IMG/VR virus record: IMGVR_UViG_3300023179_009086
Location: 1-64,000 of that record
Length of the DNA: 64,000 nucleotides
Reading direction: 5' to 3' (one strand)
DNA from: a virus
The first letter of the stretch is position 1. Each line of letters opens with the position of its first letter. Under the pieces are notes generated by a model. The model was not told the origin of the DNA and ran no database searches. It worked only from the letters and a program-made list of their open reading frames with translations. The translations under genes and the position numbers were made by a program. Shown here one piece after another: positions 15,249-24,178 of the stretch.

Positions 15249-16607
15249 CTAGCGTTTTCTCCTCATATCAATGAGGGAATTTTGAGAACTTCCTGTAACT
15301 TGAAGTCTATTAAAACCAGAATTTTTTCTTTGAATTTTTTTATGAATCTCACTAGCAACATTAGCTACTGCATCATCTTCAAGTGACATACTCATAGCCT
15401 TTACTCTATCTTTTTCTTTTTGAGAAGAAACTGCAGATTGAGCTTTACTTTCTTCTTTTAAAGTTTCTATTCTAGATTTAGGGAGTCCTAATCCAGCAAA
15501 CCAGCTATAGATTTTAACAGAATCTGTTTCAGATTCAACATCATAAATACCCTGAAATATAAAGGCGCCCTTTGTTTGTTCAGAAATCATATGAAAACAA
15601 TAATTAATATTAATGGCTGGAAGTTTATCTAAAACTTCTTTAGAACCAGTAATAATAACTCCACCCACCCTTGTTTGAGTTAAATCAAAACCTTCAGCTA
15701 GCATGTTAGAATTTAAACTATCAATAACTGATTCAGCTAGGGCGGTCTCATTCATATAATCTTCAACTTCAATGACACCATAAACAGAACAATCTCCTGC
15801 AGAAACAATCTTCCCGAAATCACTTGGATCCAGAGAAGTAAATCTTGATGGTCTAGAAGTTAAATGGTTAAAGACATCAATAGGTTCAACGATAGCTCTA
15901 TTGGAGGCCTCCCAGAATTTAGCCTGGGATAGATTTGCATAAATAGCCTCTATTCTAGCATTATCAACAACAACTAAAGAAGCAATAACATTGGCCGAGG
16001 AAAGTTTGGCTAACTTAGAAAGAGTTTCAAGGGAATTCTTTTTAGACTGAGAATCCTCTGTAGCTTTTGGCAATACATAAATAACTCCAACCGGAGTTCC
16101 AAACTCATATAACATAGGTACCATAGTTTCAACAGAGGAAGATCCAGTTCCTCCGCCACCAGAAACAGCTAGGTAAACCATATTATTGCCTTCAATAATT
16201 TTTCTAGAGAATTCTGTAATCTCATCCAGAGATGAAGCAAAAATCTCTCGACCCAATTCAAGATCTTTTCCGGTTCCGCCAAGAGTTCCGGTTAACAGAA
16301 GTTTGTTATGGGGAAGCACATCAATATATTCAAGATCTTGAGAAGAAGTGTTTATAACTCCAGCATCATAACCTAGCTTGTGAAAAACTTCGGCAATTCT
16401 AGAACCAGCCTGGCCGACACCTATTACGGCCATTTCAATAGCCACACTTCTTTTAGCAACGACTTTTGGCACTTCTTCCTCCACTTTCTTTTCTAATCTT
16501 CCTCTAAGTTTTTGTAAAGTAGCAGCATCTAAAGCAGATTTATTTAATGCAGATGTTAACTTATCATTTTCTTCTTTTATTTCTTCTTTTGTTTTATTTT
16601 GTTCCAT
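15249..16607 (-). CDS. FtsZ/tubulin-like GTPase
   Basis: Tubulin-superfamily GTPases polymerise into filaments; phage members such as PhuZ position the replication compartment. The start is the ATG at 16607 with AGGA six bases upstream, giving 452 residues. Motifs (this numbering) are GVGQAGSRI at 63-71, NTSSQDLEY after it, the G-box SGGGGTGSS at 149-157 and a T7-loop-like SLDPSDFGKIV with D260/D263. Nucleotide binding and catalytic aspartates are therefore kept. About 60 charged, coiled-coil-like residues precede the domain. A tail of about 75 residues follows, ending in a basic peptide (MRRKR), as in FtsZ and PhuZ tails that bind partners. The GQAG is closer to tubulin/CetZ than to typical FtsZ. 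The start overlaps the glycosyltransferase gene by 14 bases. Confidence 0.9.
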   Translation of the reverse strand: MEQNKTKEEIKEENDKLTSALNKSALDAATLQKLRGRLEKKVEEEVPKVVAKRSVAIEMAVIGVGQAGSRIAEVFHKLGYDAGVINTSSQDLEYIDVLPHNKLLLTGTLGGTGKDLELGREIFASSLDEITEFSRKIIEGNNMVYLAVSGGGGTGSSSVETMVPMLYEFGTPVGVIYVLPKATEDSQSKKNSLETLSKLAKLSSANVIASLVVVDNARIEAIYANLSQAKFWEASNRAIVEPIDVFNHLTSRPSRFTSLDPSDFGKIVSAGDCSVYGVIEVEDYMNETALAESVIDSLNSNMLAEGFDLTQTRVGGVIITGSKEVLDKLPAININYCFHMISEQTKGAFIFQGIYDVESETDSVKIYSWFAGLGLPKSRIETLKEESKAQSAVSSQKEKDRVKAMSMSLEDDAVANVASEIHKKIQRKNSGFNRLQVTGSSQNSLIDMRRKR

Positions 16608-17547
16608 AAAAATCCTCACAATATTTATTGATTTGTTCTGCAATTGCAGATGGTTCTATAACTGCAAACGGAATTAAAGAATCAGACTGATTATACCCAG
16701 AAACTCTACATAAGTAGTTTGAATGCTCTTTCATCGGCTCAACATTAGAGGTAATAATATCACATCCAATTTTTTTAGCTTCAAAAAAACACATACCAAG
16801 ACCCTCCCTAGTTGAGGGGGCAATAATACAATCTGCTTCAGCATATGCATCATGAATTTCTTGCCTAGAAATTTTTTGACCAATAAAAGTTATTCTTTTA
16901 TCTTTTACTTCCATATTTTTGAGTCCAGAAATAATTAATCTAACTTTTTGAAAAGAAACTAATGAAAAAGAGTTAATAACAGCAGGTGTATTTTTTTGAT
17001 TAATTTCAGAATTAGATCCAGGATGATAAAAAGTTATTATATCTTTTTTTTCTTTTTTTATCTTGGAAAAATTAGGACAAAAATCCCAAGTTATTTTTTT
17101 TGCATTTGAAAAATTTTTAAATAGAAAAAATGTTTGATCTGTTAAACAATATACTTCAGAAAATTTTTTATATTTATTTTGATAAAGATCAGTTTTCATT
17201 GACCATTCGGGCATAGGAATGTCTATTACCTGCACTCCTATCTTAGAAATAGCCTCTACCCAATGAGAATCTTTTATAAAAGTTTCAAACGAAAATATTT
17301 TTTTAATATTATATTTTTTAATATAAGAAATAAGTTGTAAACTATAAGAAATATCACTATTAAATAATAAAAAATTATTCATTTCACTTTTAAAGTGTCC
17401 GGTCCATTTATTATTAACATAAATAAAACTTTTCTTAGGAATCATAAAAACTTGATTTCCTAATTGTTCTTGATAAATTTTAAAAGATTCAGCAAGATAA
17501 TATAAACCAGAAATAAATGGATATGTAATTACACCAATATTTTCCAT
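16594..17547 (-). CDS. Glycosyltransferase, GT-B fold (GT4-like)
   Basis: A 317-residue protein with the C-terminal half typical of GT4-type retaining glycosyltransferases. A FIGQKISRQEIHDAYAEAD stretch is followed by the E-x7-E signature E248-GLGMCFFE256 that binds the donor nucleotide sugar. The N-terminal half has the alternating strand-helix pattern of an acceptor domain. Sugar specificity cannot be read. It is the last member of the glycan gene run, overlapping the FtsZ-like start, and its ATG overlaps the stop of the GT2 gene (TAATG). Confidence 0.88.
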   Translation of the reverse strand: MENIGVITYPFISGLYYLAESFKIYQEQLGNQVFMIPKKSFIYVNNKWTGHFKSEMNNFLLFNSDISYSLQLISYIKKYNIKKIFSFETFIKDSHWVEAISKIGVQVIDIPMPEWSMKTDLYQNKYKKFSEVYCLTDQTFFLFKNFSNAKKITWDFCPNFSKIKKEKKDIITFYHPGSNSEINQKNTPAVINSFSLVSFQKVRLIISGLKNMEVKDKRITFIGQKISRQEIHDAYAEADCIIAPSTREGLGMCFFEAKKIGCDIITSNVEPMKEHSNYLCRVSGYNQSDSLIPFAVIEPSAIAEQINKYCEDFYGTK

Positions 17548-18242
17548 TATTGTTTCATTCTTTTTATAGAATCTTGTTTAATTTTTTCTACATTAGTTAA
17601 TAATAAATTAAGATTTTTTGGATTAGAAGTCAAAGAAACTTTATTAATAGTATCTCTATGATAAAGATACAATGGATCATGAATATAATTAATTTTATAT
17701 TTTTCAACAATTCTCAACCAAAGATCATAGTCTTCTGCTAAAAGATAACTTTCATTAAAGTTACCAACTTCTTCCAAAATTTTTCTCTTGACCATGACAG
17801 ATCCGGAAGCTACAAAGTTATTTTTAATCATATTATCATATGAGATATCTATTTCTTTTTTATAGAAAGGACTAGTAATTGTTATTCTATTAATCCAGAA
17901 TCTATAATTCCCACAGACCATGGCCGCATCATTTTGCATTAAACTATTTAAACTAGCTAGAATTCTTCCTGGTAACATAGCATCATCTGCATCAAGAAAA
18001 GCAATATACTCTGATGAACTATTTTTGATTCCCAAATTTCTAGCAGCAGCCGGACCTGAATTAGTATCAGTTTTTAAAAAATTAATTCCATATTTCATTG
18101 CAATTTTTTCAGGAGAATCTGAAGAGCAATCATCTATTAAATAGATATTTTTTTTTAAAATACCTTGTTTTAAGCAACTATTTAAAGCTGCTTCTAAATA
18201 TTTTGTTTGATTAAAAATTGGAATAATTACATCAACATTCAT
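17547..18242 (-). CDS. Glycosyltransferase family 2 (GT-A)
   Basis: A 231-residue GT-A enzyme. It starts with VDVIIPIFNQTKYLEAALNSC, the classic family 2 opening, and has SGPAAARNLGI and the metal-binding DAD motif at 84-86 (FLDADDAML). An AEDYDLWLRI segment supplies the candidate catalytic base. The length matches a single GT2 domain with no membrane helix, so it should act in the cytoplasm on a soluble acceptor or at the inner face of the membrane. It overlaps the next glycosyltransferase gene by 11 bases. Confidence 0.92.
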   Translation of the reverse strand: MNVDVIIPIFNQTKYLEAALNSCLKQGILKKNIYLIDDCSSDSPEKIAMKYGINFLKTDTNSGPAAARNLGIKNSSSEYIAFLDADDAMLPGRILASLNSLMQNDAAMVCGNYRFWINRITITSPFYKKEIDISYDNMIKNNFVASGSVMVKRKILEEVGNFNESYLLAEDYDLWLRIVEKYKINYIHDPLYLYHRDTINKVSLTSNPKNLNLLLTNVEKIKQDSIKRMKQ

Positions 18243-19143
18243 TTAACAACCATAAATAATAATCTGATAATGTTTCTTTTTTAAAATTGCTAAGAATAAA
18301 TTCCCTAGCTCCCAAGGACAAATCTTCCCTTAATTTTTCATCTCTCAAAATTATTTCCGAGGCCCTACTTAATTCTTCAATATTTTTATTTACAATAATT
18401 CCTGTCTGATAATGAATACCCATCATAAAAACCCTAGGATGTGTAACCACTGGTACACCTGCAGCTAATTGCTCTAGTACTGCTTCAGATTTAGTTTCCG
18501 ACAAGCTAGTACAGACATATCCTGCGTAACTACTAGCTACCTCTACATGTTCCATGTATCTATATGGAATAGGATATCCTAACAAATCTAGCTTGTCAAC
18601 AATTTTTTTTCTTAACTCCAGTGCCGTATTTAAATCTTTTGAGTCATGGGAGGAATTTCCTTTCCATAAAATTTTATGGATTTTTTTTTCTTTAGGAGTC
18701 CAAAGGTCATAATCTGGTCCTGTCATAAATTCTTCAATTCTATAATTTAAATATTTTTTTAATTTATATTTAATTTCTTTATTAACAACTAAGATAAGAT
18801 CTGGATGTATATCTTTACAAAGTTTAATTTCTTTTTTTGGATCAGTTCCGTCAAACAAATTAGGACCCAAAATAATTTTTTTACCTTTTTGTTTTTCTTG
18901 TTTGACAATAAACAAAAATTCTTCTGTTAAACCGCTCCACCAATGGACGTAATTATTAGTTTTAAAATTATATTCTTTAATATTTTTAATATTAACATTA
19001 TTAATATCAGTTTGTAACTTTGTAAAAATATTAAAATTTACTTTACAAAATTTTGTAAAGTTCCAGCAGCTTATGCCTGGCCCATTAGTAAAATTTCCAT
19101 ATCCATAATTAAAAACTAAAAGATTAACATCTTCCATATTCAT
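18232..19143 (-). CDS. Glycosyltransferase, GT-B fold
   Basis: A 303-residue GT-B-like protein. The second half holds CTSLSETKSEAVLEQLAAGVPVVTHP, the donor-site acidic pair followed by an A-A-G-V-P-V-V strand usual for GT4-type enzymes. The first half contains KIILGPNLFDGTDP and a Trp pair (HWWSGL). Substrate unknown. Starts at 19143 or 19137 are both possible. It overlaps the cupin gene by 20 bases, so it is translated with the GDP-mannose genes. Confidence 0.85.
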   Translation of the reverse strand: MNMEDVNLLVFNYGYGNFTNGPGISCWNFTKFCKVNFNIFTKLQTDINNVNIKNIKEYNFKTNNYVHWWSGLTEEFLFIVKQEKQKGKKIILGPNLFDGTDPKKEIKLCKDIHPDLILVVNKEIKYKLKKYLNYRIEEFMTGPDYDLWTPKEKKIHKILWKGNSSHDSKDLNTALELRKKIVDKLDLLGYPIPYRYMEHVEVASSYAGYVCTSLSETKSEAVLEQLAAGVPVVTHPRVFMMGIHYQTGIIVNKNIEELSRASEIILRDEKLREDLSLGAREFILSNFKKETLSDYYLWLLNEC

Positions 19144-19507
19144 CTTCTAATCTAACAACATCATCTAAATGATCAGTTGATGTTTCTATAATTTTAACGT
19201 CTTCATTTTCTGCATAAAAACGATGAATTAAATTAGCTTCTATATGAAATGAAGAACCTTCTATTAAATGATAATAATTTTCTATATTATTTTTTAATAT
19301 CATTAAAGTTAATGAACCAGAATCTATATAAATAGTTTCTTCTTTAATTTTATGAAATTGTTTGGATGTTTTATGTCCTTTTTTTATAAAAAGAATTTTA
19401 GAAACATATCCGGCTTCTTTACTATGCGCCCAAATAATCTCATAACCCCAAGGTTTTTCTATTTTTATTGTATTAAAATGTTGTTCAGGATAATGATGAT
19501 AAATCAT
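19124..19507 (-). CDS. Cupin protein, mannose-6-phosphate isomerase (type II)-like
   Basis: A 127-residue single cupin. It has EKPWGYEIIWA, a hallmark of the C-terminal ManC/ManA isomerase domain. It also has a metal-binding cluster with QFHKIKEETIYIDSG and a later LIHRFYAE motif. The guanylyltransferase domain of bifunctional ManC is absent, so it could make mannose-6-phosphate or act as a sugar-binding cupin. It sits directly after and overlaps GDP-mannose 4,6-dehydratase, consistent with a GDP-mannose-derived sugar pathway. No phosphomannomutase or GDP-mannose pyrophosphorylase is in the window, so host or other phage genes would have to supply them. Confidence 0.8.
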   Translation of the reverse strand: MIYHHYPEQHFNTIKIEKPWGYEIIWAHSKEAGYVSKILFIKKGHKTSKQFHKIKEETIYIDSGSLTLMILKNNIENYYHLIEGSSFHIEANLIHRFYAENEDVKIIETSTDHLDDVVRLEDEYGRC

Positions 19508-20456
19508 GTAGATACATCTCTTCTAATAACATTTTCCAATTATATTCTGGTTTCCAACCTAATTTTTTTCTAGCTTTTTCAGCATTTCCAAGTAGATAAG
19601 AGACGTCTGATGGTCTCATAAATTTTTGATCTTGTTCATAAACATCTTCAAATTTTAAATCTGCAATAGTACAAACGTATTTTAACATTTCTTCTATTGT
19701 AGCTCCGGCTCCGGTGGCTATGATAAAATCATCAGGCTCTTCTTGCTGAAGCATTAAGTGCATCGCTTTACAATAATCCTTGGCATGACCTTCATCTCTG
19801 AAAGCATTTAAATTTCCCATTTTTATTTTTTGTTCTTTTCCTACTTTTATTTTTGCAATACCACTAGTAATTTTTCTAGTGGCAAAATCAAAACCCCTTC
19901 TAGGAGAGCTGTGATTGTGAAGAATACCATTACAAGCAAATAAATTATAAGACTTTCTATAATTAATTACTGACCAGTAAGCTGCTAATTTTGAAATAGC
20001 ATAAGGTGACATAGGATTCATTATATTTGTTTCTATAAAACCATTTTCAGGACAAATAGATGATCCAAATAACTCTGAAGTAGAAGCTTGATAGTATCTT
20101 GTATATGGAGAAATATTTCTAATTAATTCTAATTGATTAATTACCGCTTCTCCATTAATACGAAAAGAATATGTTGGTTCTATAAAAGACTGACCTACAT
20201 GAGACATTGCTGCAAGATTATACCACTCATGTGGTTTGTAATGATGCAAAATTCTGCAAATAAAAGTAGAATCAGTAATATCACCAATTAATAATTTAAA
20301 ATTATTATTATCAATAATTTGATTTAAATTATCTAATTCGTTTTTTGTACTTATTCTTCTAGTAATTCCTATAACTTTATAACCTAAAGATATAAGATGT
20401 TCTGATAAATAAGATCCATCTTGTCCGGCAACACCAGTTATTACTGCTATTAACAT
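19485..20456 (-). CDS. gmd: GDP-mannose 4,6-dehydratase
   Basis: This extended short-chain dehydrogenase converts GDP-D-mannose to GDP-4-dehydro-6-deoxy-D-mannose, the precursor of GDP-fucose, rhamnose and perosamine. It has the glycine-rich NADP site TGVAGQDGSYL, the STSELFG serine/threonine/glutamate segment, the catalytic Y-x3-K (PYAISKLAAYW), and the highly characteristic NHSSPRRGFDFATRKI substrate segment. At 323 residues it is full length. A weak GAGA precedes its ATG. A terminator lies about 35 bp upstream, so it needs read-through or its own start; a TATAAT at 20485-20490 is a weak candidate. No downstream epimerase/reductase gene is seen. Confidence 0.95.
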   Translation of the reverse strand: MLIAVITGVAGQDGSYLSEHLISLGYKVIGITRRISTKNELDNLNQIIDNNNFKLLIGDITDSTFICRILHHYKPHEWYNLAAMSHVGQSFIEPTYSFRINGEAVINQLELIRNISPYTRYYQASTSELFGSSICPENGFIETNIMNPMSPYAISKLAAYWSVINYRKSYNLFACNGILHNHSSPRRGFDFATRKITSGIAKIKVGKEQKIKMGNLNAFRDEGHAKDYCKAMHLMLQQEEPDDFIIATGAGATIEEMLKYVCTIADLKFEDVYEQDQKFMRPSDVSYLLGNAEKARKKLGWKPEYNWKMLLEEMYLHDLSSLS

Positions 20457-20491
20457 ATTTTTCTCTATTTTATTTTACTTAAAAATTATAA

Positions 20492-20523
20492 AAAAAGCAG
20501 CTAGTTCAAATTAGCTGCTTTTT
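20492..20523 (-). terminator. Rho-independent terminator downstream of the endonuclease gene
   Basis: A perfect 12-bp inverted repeat (AAAAAGCAGCTA with its complement) encloses an 8-base loop. On the minus strand it is followed by a T-rich run, giving a GC-containing stem plus U tract. It lies 8 bp beyond the endonuclease stop and before gmd. Its symmetry means it could also work on the opposite strand, although no opposite genes exist here. It is the only clear intrinsic terminator I found. Confidence 0.85.
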
Positions 20524-20531
20524 AAAAATTA

Positions 20532-22115
20532 TTAAATTATTTTTTTATACAATCTTTGTCCAGCATCATATATTTTTGTCCATTTTAATTCTTCTGCATA
20601 TTCTTTTTCAGATAAACATCTGGAATCCATATTTGCTCTACAAGCAAGTCGATTATATGTTGCTTTATTATCGGTCCATTTCCAACTCAAAATATCATGA
20701 TCCTTTTTAAATCCATGTTGGAGAAGAAAGCTTCCAACTCCATATCTAAGATCTACCCAATAATGAATTTCATTATATTTGCCAAATAATTTTTTTTCAA
20801 GATATGATAAGAGTTTGGAAAAGCCTCCAACAACTACTGTATTTAGTGCTGATGAGAGTCTTTCTATTATCAATTTCTTTCCTACAACTCTATATGAGAG
20901 ACAAGTCAAAATTTCATTATTATATTTTAAACATATATTTTTATATTTTCCACTTCCAGGTCCCATTAGATGGGTTCTTTCATAAAATGCTGATGCATCA
21001 GCAGAATTAATAATTTCTATTTTTGTTTTTCTTGCAAAAATTTTATTAGAAGTTTTTCCCAAAGAATTATCAACTATTGATTTAATTATATCAATCTTTG
21101 TCTCTATTTCATCAGATCTAAATTGAAAAATTCTAAAATTAAATAATTCATATTTTTCTCTCATAGAAAAATGATAATTCTTATTTTTAACTACATTATC
21201 TGAATGCCAATATAAACCATCGGCATTCAGATAATGTGATTCAGAAAGTTTAAAATCAGGTCTATAATTAATAATATCTTTATCTATTTCATTTATTTTT
21301 TTATTCCATTTTTGAATTCCAAAGGTATTTTCTATAATTTTTTCTATATTAGTTTTTGAAAAAATAAAATTAGAAATAAAATTATTAATATCTTCATCTG
21401 TATAATTTTCTTTATTTCTAATCCAATGACTAAACCAATATAGTGAAATATTAAATGTTTTAGAGAATTCAATTTTAGAATAAAATTTACCTTTATAATT
21501 TACTCCATATTTTTCCGCATATTTTTTTTTAGATTTATTTGCAATTTCTTTATTCATAGCAGGAGCAATTGCACCATATTTTTGGATATTTGTTTCTTCT
21601 ACTTTTTTTCTAATTTCAGGAAGAGACATTACCCATTCAACGCCATATTTCTTTAAATAAGTTTCTTTTTGCTTTGAAATTGCTAGATCTGATGCAGAAG
21701 CATGTTCAACACCATATCTTTCTAAAGATGTTTGTTTAAACTTTTCTTTTATTTCTTCACTTTGTAGTGGACTGTTTACCCCATATGAATCAAAAAGAGA
21801 TTTTTCTTGTTTTTGTTTAAACTCATCAATCTGCATTGCATTTTCTGAGCCATACTTTTCTTTCATAGTTGATTTTAATTTTAAAATTCTAGTTTCATCT
21901 ACTTTTTTAGCATTTTCTTTAGATCTTTTTAAATTAAATTTTTTTACATATTTGGCAATAACATTGATAGATGAATCAACTTCTTCAGCAATTTCTTTTA
22001 GAGTTTTATTTTCAATTATATACTTCTCTTCAAGCCAATGCTTATCTCTATAAGGTGGACTATAGTTTTTACCAAATCTAAAAGTTTCTAGTCTTCTATC
22101 TTTTTTCTCTTCCAT
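20532..22115 (-). CDS. Stand-alone homing-endonuclease-like protein (Vsr/EDxHD-type) with HTH and KYG repeats
   Basis: A 527-residue protein. Residues of about 35-65 look like a helix-turn-helix (LKEIAEEVDSSINVIAKYVKKF). Residues of about 85-205 carry at least five copies of a repeat with KYG/SYG/RYG-V and charged helices, like the DNA-recognition repeats of phage homing endonucleases. Residues of about 285-345 hold a Vsr-like nuclease core with YRPDFKLSE, LNADGLYWHSD, a KYELF helix and FRIFQFRSDE. The C-terminal 160 residues (AFYERTHLMGPGSGKY...) look like an acyltransferase-like or other accessory fold. Such genes spread between phages. It stands alone between glmS and gmd, with AAGGGGG before the ATG, its own terminator and a promoter-like element. 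It has no role in glycan synthesis that I can see. Confidence 0.75.
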   Translation of the reverse strand: MEEKKDRRLETFRFGKNYSPPYRDKHWLEEKYIIENKTLKEIAEEVDSSINVIAKYVKKFNLKRSKENAKKVDETRILKLKSTMKEKYGSENAMQIDEFKQKQEKSLFDSYGVNSPLQSEEIKEKFKQTSLERYGVEHASASDLAISKQKETYLKKYGVEWVMSLPEIRKKVEETNIQKYGAIAPAMNKEIANKSKKKYAEKYGVNYKGKFYSKIEFSKTFNISLYWFSHWIRNKENYTDEDINNFISNFIFSKTNIEKIIENTFGIQKWNKKINEIDKDIINYRPDFKLSESHYLNADGLYWHSDNVVKNKNYHFSMREKYELFNFRIFQFRSDEIETKIDIIKSIVDNSLGKTSNKIFARKTKIEIINSADASAFYERTHLMGPGSGKYKNICLKYNNEILTCLSYRVVGKKLIIERLSSALNTVVVGGFSKLLSYLEKKLFGKYNEIHYWVDLRYGVGSFLLQHGFKKDHDILSWKWTDNKATYNRLACRANMDSRCLSEKEYAEELKWTKIYDAGQRLYKKII

Positions 22116-22129
22116 AGGAGTGCCCCCTT

Positions 22130-22157
22130 AGGATAATTATATCCTTCCTGCAGGAAA
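22130..22157 (-). promoter_or_regulatory. Inverted repeats with embedded TATAAT upstream of the endonuclease gene
   Basis: Two adjacent palindromes fill the short gap between glmS and the endonuclease gene. AGGATA-TAAT-TATCCT spans 22130-22145 and contains a perfect -10 box (22136-22141, minus strand). TTCCTGCAGGAA spans 22145-22156. No good -35 is present at the usual distance, so this may be a promoter controlled by a bound protein, a hairpin leader, or a processed site. The symmetry would also suit an autoregulatory operator. Confidence 0.45.
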
Positions 22158-22165
22158 GTACCACT

Positions 22166-24001
22166 TTATTCTATGGTGAGGCTCTTAGCCAGATTAATCG
22201 GTCTATCTACGGAGCAACCTCGCAAATCGGCAAGGTGTAGTGAGATAAGCTGTCCTACAATTAAGAAAGTAATTGTATTAAGAATTTTATTTTCATTAGA
22301 TGGGATAATTATACTATAATTAACTGAATTAATAAAATCTTGTGGACAACCTTCTTCAAAAATACCGATAACCTGACCATTGCGACTAGTTATTTCTTTA
22401 ATATTTGCCATCATTTTGGTTCCGAGAATATTATTCTCAACCAAAGCAATAGTAGGTCTAATATTATTAATTAATGCTAATGGACCGTGCTTTAGCTCAG
22501 ACCCAGAATATCCTTCGGCATGAATATAACTTATCTCTTTTATTTTTAAAGCATATTCTCTAGCTATAGGTTCAAGTTTATCTCTACCAATAATTAACAT
22601 TGAATCAATATTTTTATAATTATTAAAAATATCTCTAATATCATTAGATTTTAATAAAATTTTTGAAATCTTATCTGGAAGCAAATATAATTCATTTATA
22701 ATTGAAATATAATTTTCAGGAGACATGGTTCCCTTTGAACCAAGTAGGGCTGCAAGAAGAATCATATTAATTATTTGATTGGTAACAGATTTGGTAGCAG
22801 CAACAGATGCTTCTTTACCAGATCTAATATAAATTCCACAATCTACCATTCTTGAAATAGTAGATGAAACTACATTTACTATACCAATAATAGTTGAGTT
22901 TTTCTTTTTAAAGTTATTTATACATCCTATTGTATCTGCTGTTTCACCAGATTGAGATACACAAATTAATGATGTTTTATCATCTGCAATAATATCATAA
23001 TATTGCAGTTCTCCAGCAGAAATTGCTTTGGATTTAATTTTAGCCATAGATTCCATAGCATATGCGCCAATTTGAGATGCATAAAAAGCAGAACCACATC
23101 CAGTAAAAATAAACTCTTGAGTTTTTAAAATTTTAAAAAGATGTGATTCAATACCGCCTAGTTTTATTAACTCTAATAATGGATTTACTCTACCGGCTAG
23201 CGTAGTTCTAATATATTCTGGTTGTTCAAAAATTTCTTTTTCTAAAAAATATTTATATTTATCTTTAGTATAAATTGAATTTACTGAAGATAATTCTTCA
23301 AAAGAAAATGTAGAATCTTTTCCAGAAAAATGTTTAATAATAATATTTTTTTTATGTTCTAAAATAGCATATTTATTATTTTCTAAAACTACTGTTTTTT
23401 TAACAAAATATGGCAAAGAAGGTATATCTGAAGATATATAAAATACATCAGAATCAATTCCAATACAAAGTGGAGAACCTAATCTTGCTAAAAATAATTT
23501 TCCTGGATTATCTAAATGAGCCATGACAAATGCATAGGCACCTTTTAATTCAGAAAAAACAATGTTTAAAGCTTCTTCAATATTGGAAGTTTTTTCATGC
23601 CAATATTGTATTAAATTTGGAATAACTTCTGTATCAGTTTCTGAATAAAAGGAATATCCATTAGAAATTAAAAAACTTTTAATTTCAGTATAATTTTCTA
23701 TAATTCCATTATGAACAACTGAAATTTTTTTATTATTTGATAAATGAGGATGAGCATTTGCTTCTGTAATGCCTCCATGAGAGGCCCATCTATCATGCCC
23801 AAATCCTATAAAGGAATCACCAGTATCAATATGATCCGGTAGTTTTTCTGGATGACCAACAGATTTGATGATGTCAAATCTATTAGAATAGACTACACTA
23901 ATACCACAACTATCATATCCTCTGTAAGAAATATTTGATAACATTTCTTTTAATTCAGAGTAGTAATTATTTTTACCTATTATACCTACTATACCACACA
24001 T
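22166..24001 (-). CDS. glmS: Glutamine--fructose-6-phosphate aminotransferase (isomerising)
   Basis: GlmS makes glucosamine-6-phosphate from fructose-6-phosphate and glutamine, the entry to UDP-GlcNAc and amino-sugar glycans. It is full length (611 aa; E. coli 609). The glutaminase domain starts MCGIVGIIG with nucleophile C2 and has HDRWASHG, HNGIIENYTEI and SETDTEV. Two SIS isomerase domains follow, with TGCGSAFYASQIG, SQSGETADT and GSELKHGPLALI. The protein ends LAKSLTIE, matching the conserved C-terminal tail. All key residues are kept. No ribosome site is obvious before the ATG. The upstream 177 bp are extremely AT-rich. Confidence 0.97.
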   Translation of the reverse strand: MCGIVGIIGKNNYYSELKEMLSNISYRGYDSCGISVVYSNRFDIIKSVGHPEKLPDHIDTGDSFIGFGHDRWASHGGITEANAHPHLSNNKKISVVHNGIIENYTEIKSFLISNGYSFYSETDTEVIPNLIQYWHEKTSNIEEALNIVFSELKGAYAFVMAHLDNPGKLFLARLGSPLCIGIDSDVFYISSDIPSLPYFVKKTVVLENNKYAILEHKKNIIIKHFSGKDSTFSFEELSSVNSIYTKDKYKYFLEKEIFEQPEYIRTTLAGRVNPLLELIKLGGIESHLFKILKTQEFIFTGCGSAFYASQIGAYAMESMAKIKSKAISAGELQYYDIIADDKTSLICVSQSGETADTIGCINNFKKKNSTIIGIVNVVSSTISRMVDCGIYIRSGKEASVAATKSVTNQIINMILLAALLGSKGTMSPENYISIINELYLLPDKISKILLKSNDIRDIFNNYKNIDSMLIIGRDKLEPIAREYALKIKEISYIHAEGYSGSELKHGPLALINNIRPTIALVENNILGTKMMANIKEITSRNGQVIGIFEEGCPQDFINSVNYSIIIPSNENKILNTITFLIVGQLISLHLADLRGCSVDRPINLAKSLTIE

Positions 24002-24178
24002 GTTATATATTAAAATATTAATATTTTTTATAATAATTTTTTAATTCTATTTTTAAAAATTTTATTAAAAAATATTTAAGTAAAATTTTTATTTTATATA
24101 TCTGCTAATAAAAATTTAATTTTTTAAATAAATAATAAAATATAAAATTTAATACAACATTTACTACAATATTTTATA
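24002..24178. other. AT-rich intergenic region, longest gap in the window
   Basis: The 177 bp between glmS and the UDP-glucose dehydrogenase-like gene are over 90 percent A/T. They contain runs of A and T and no ORF, tRNA or clear hairpin. A promoter for glmS is likely to lie here, but I cannot pick one pair of boxes with confidence. I see no ordered repeats that would support an origin. Confidence 0.5.

Noticed and set aside
24002-24178. Replication origin in the AT-rich gap
   Set aside because: High A/T is general in this part of the window, and I see no iterons or ordered inverted repeats.
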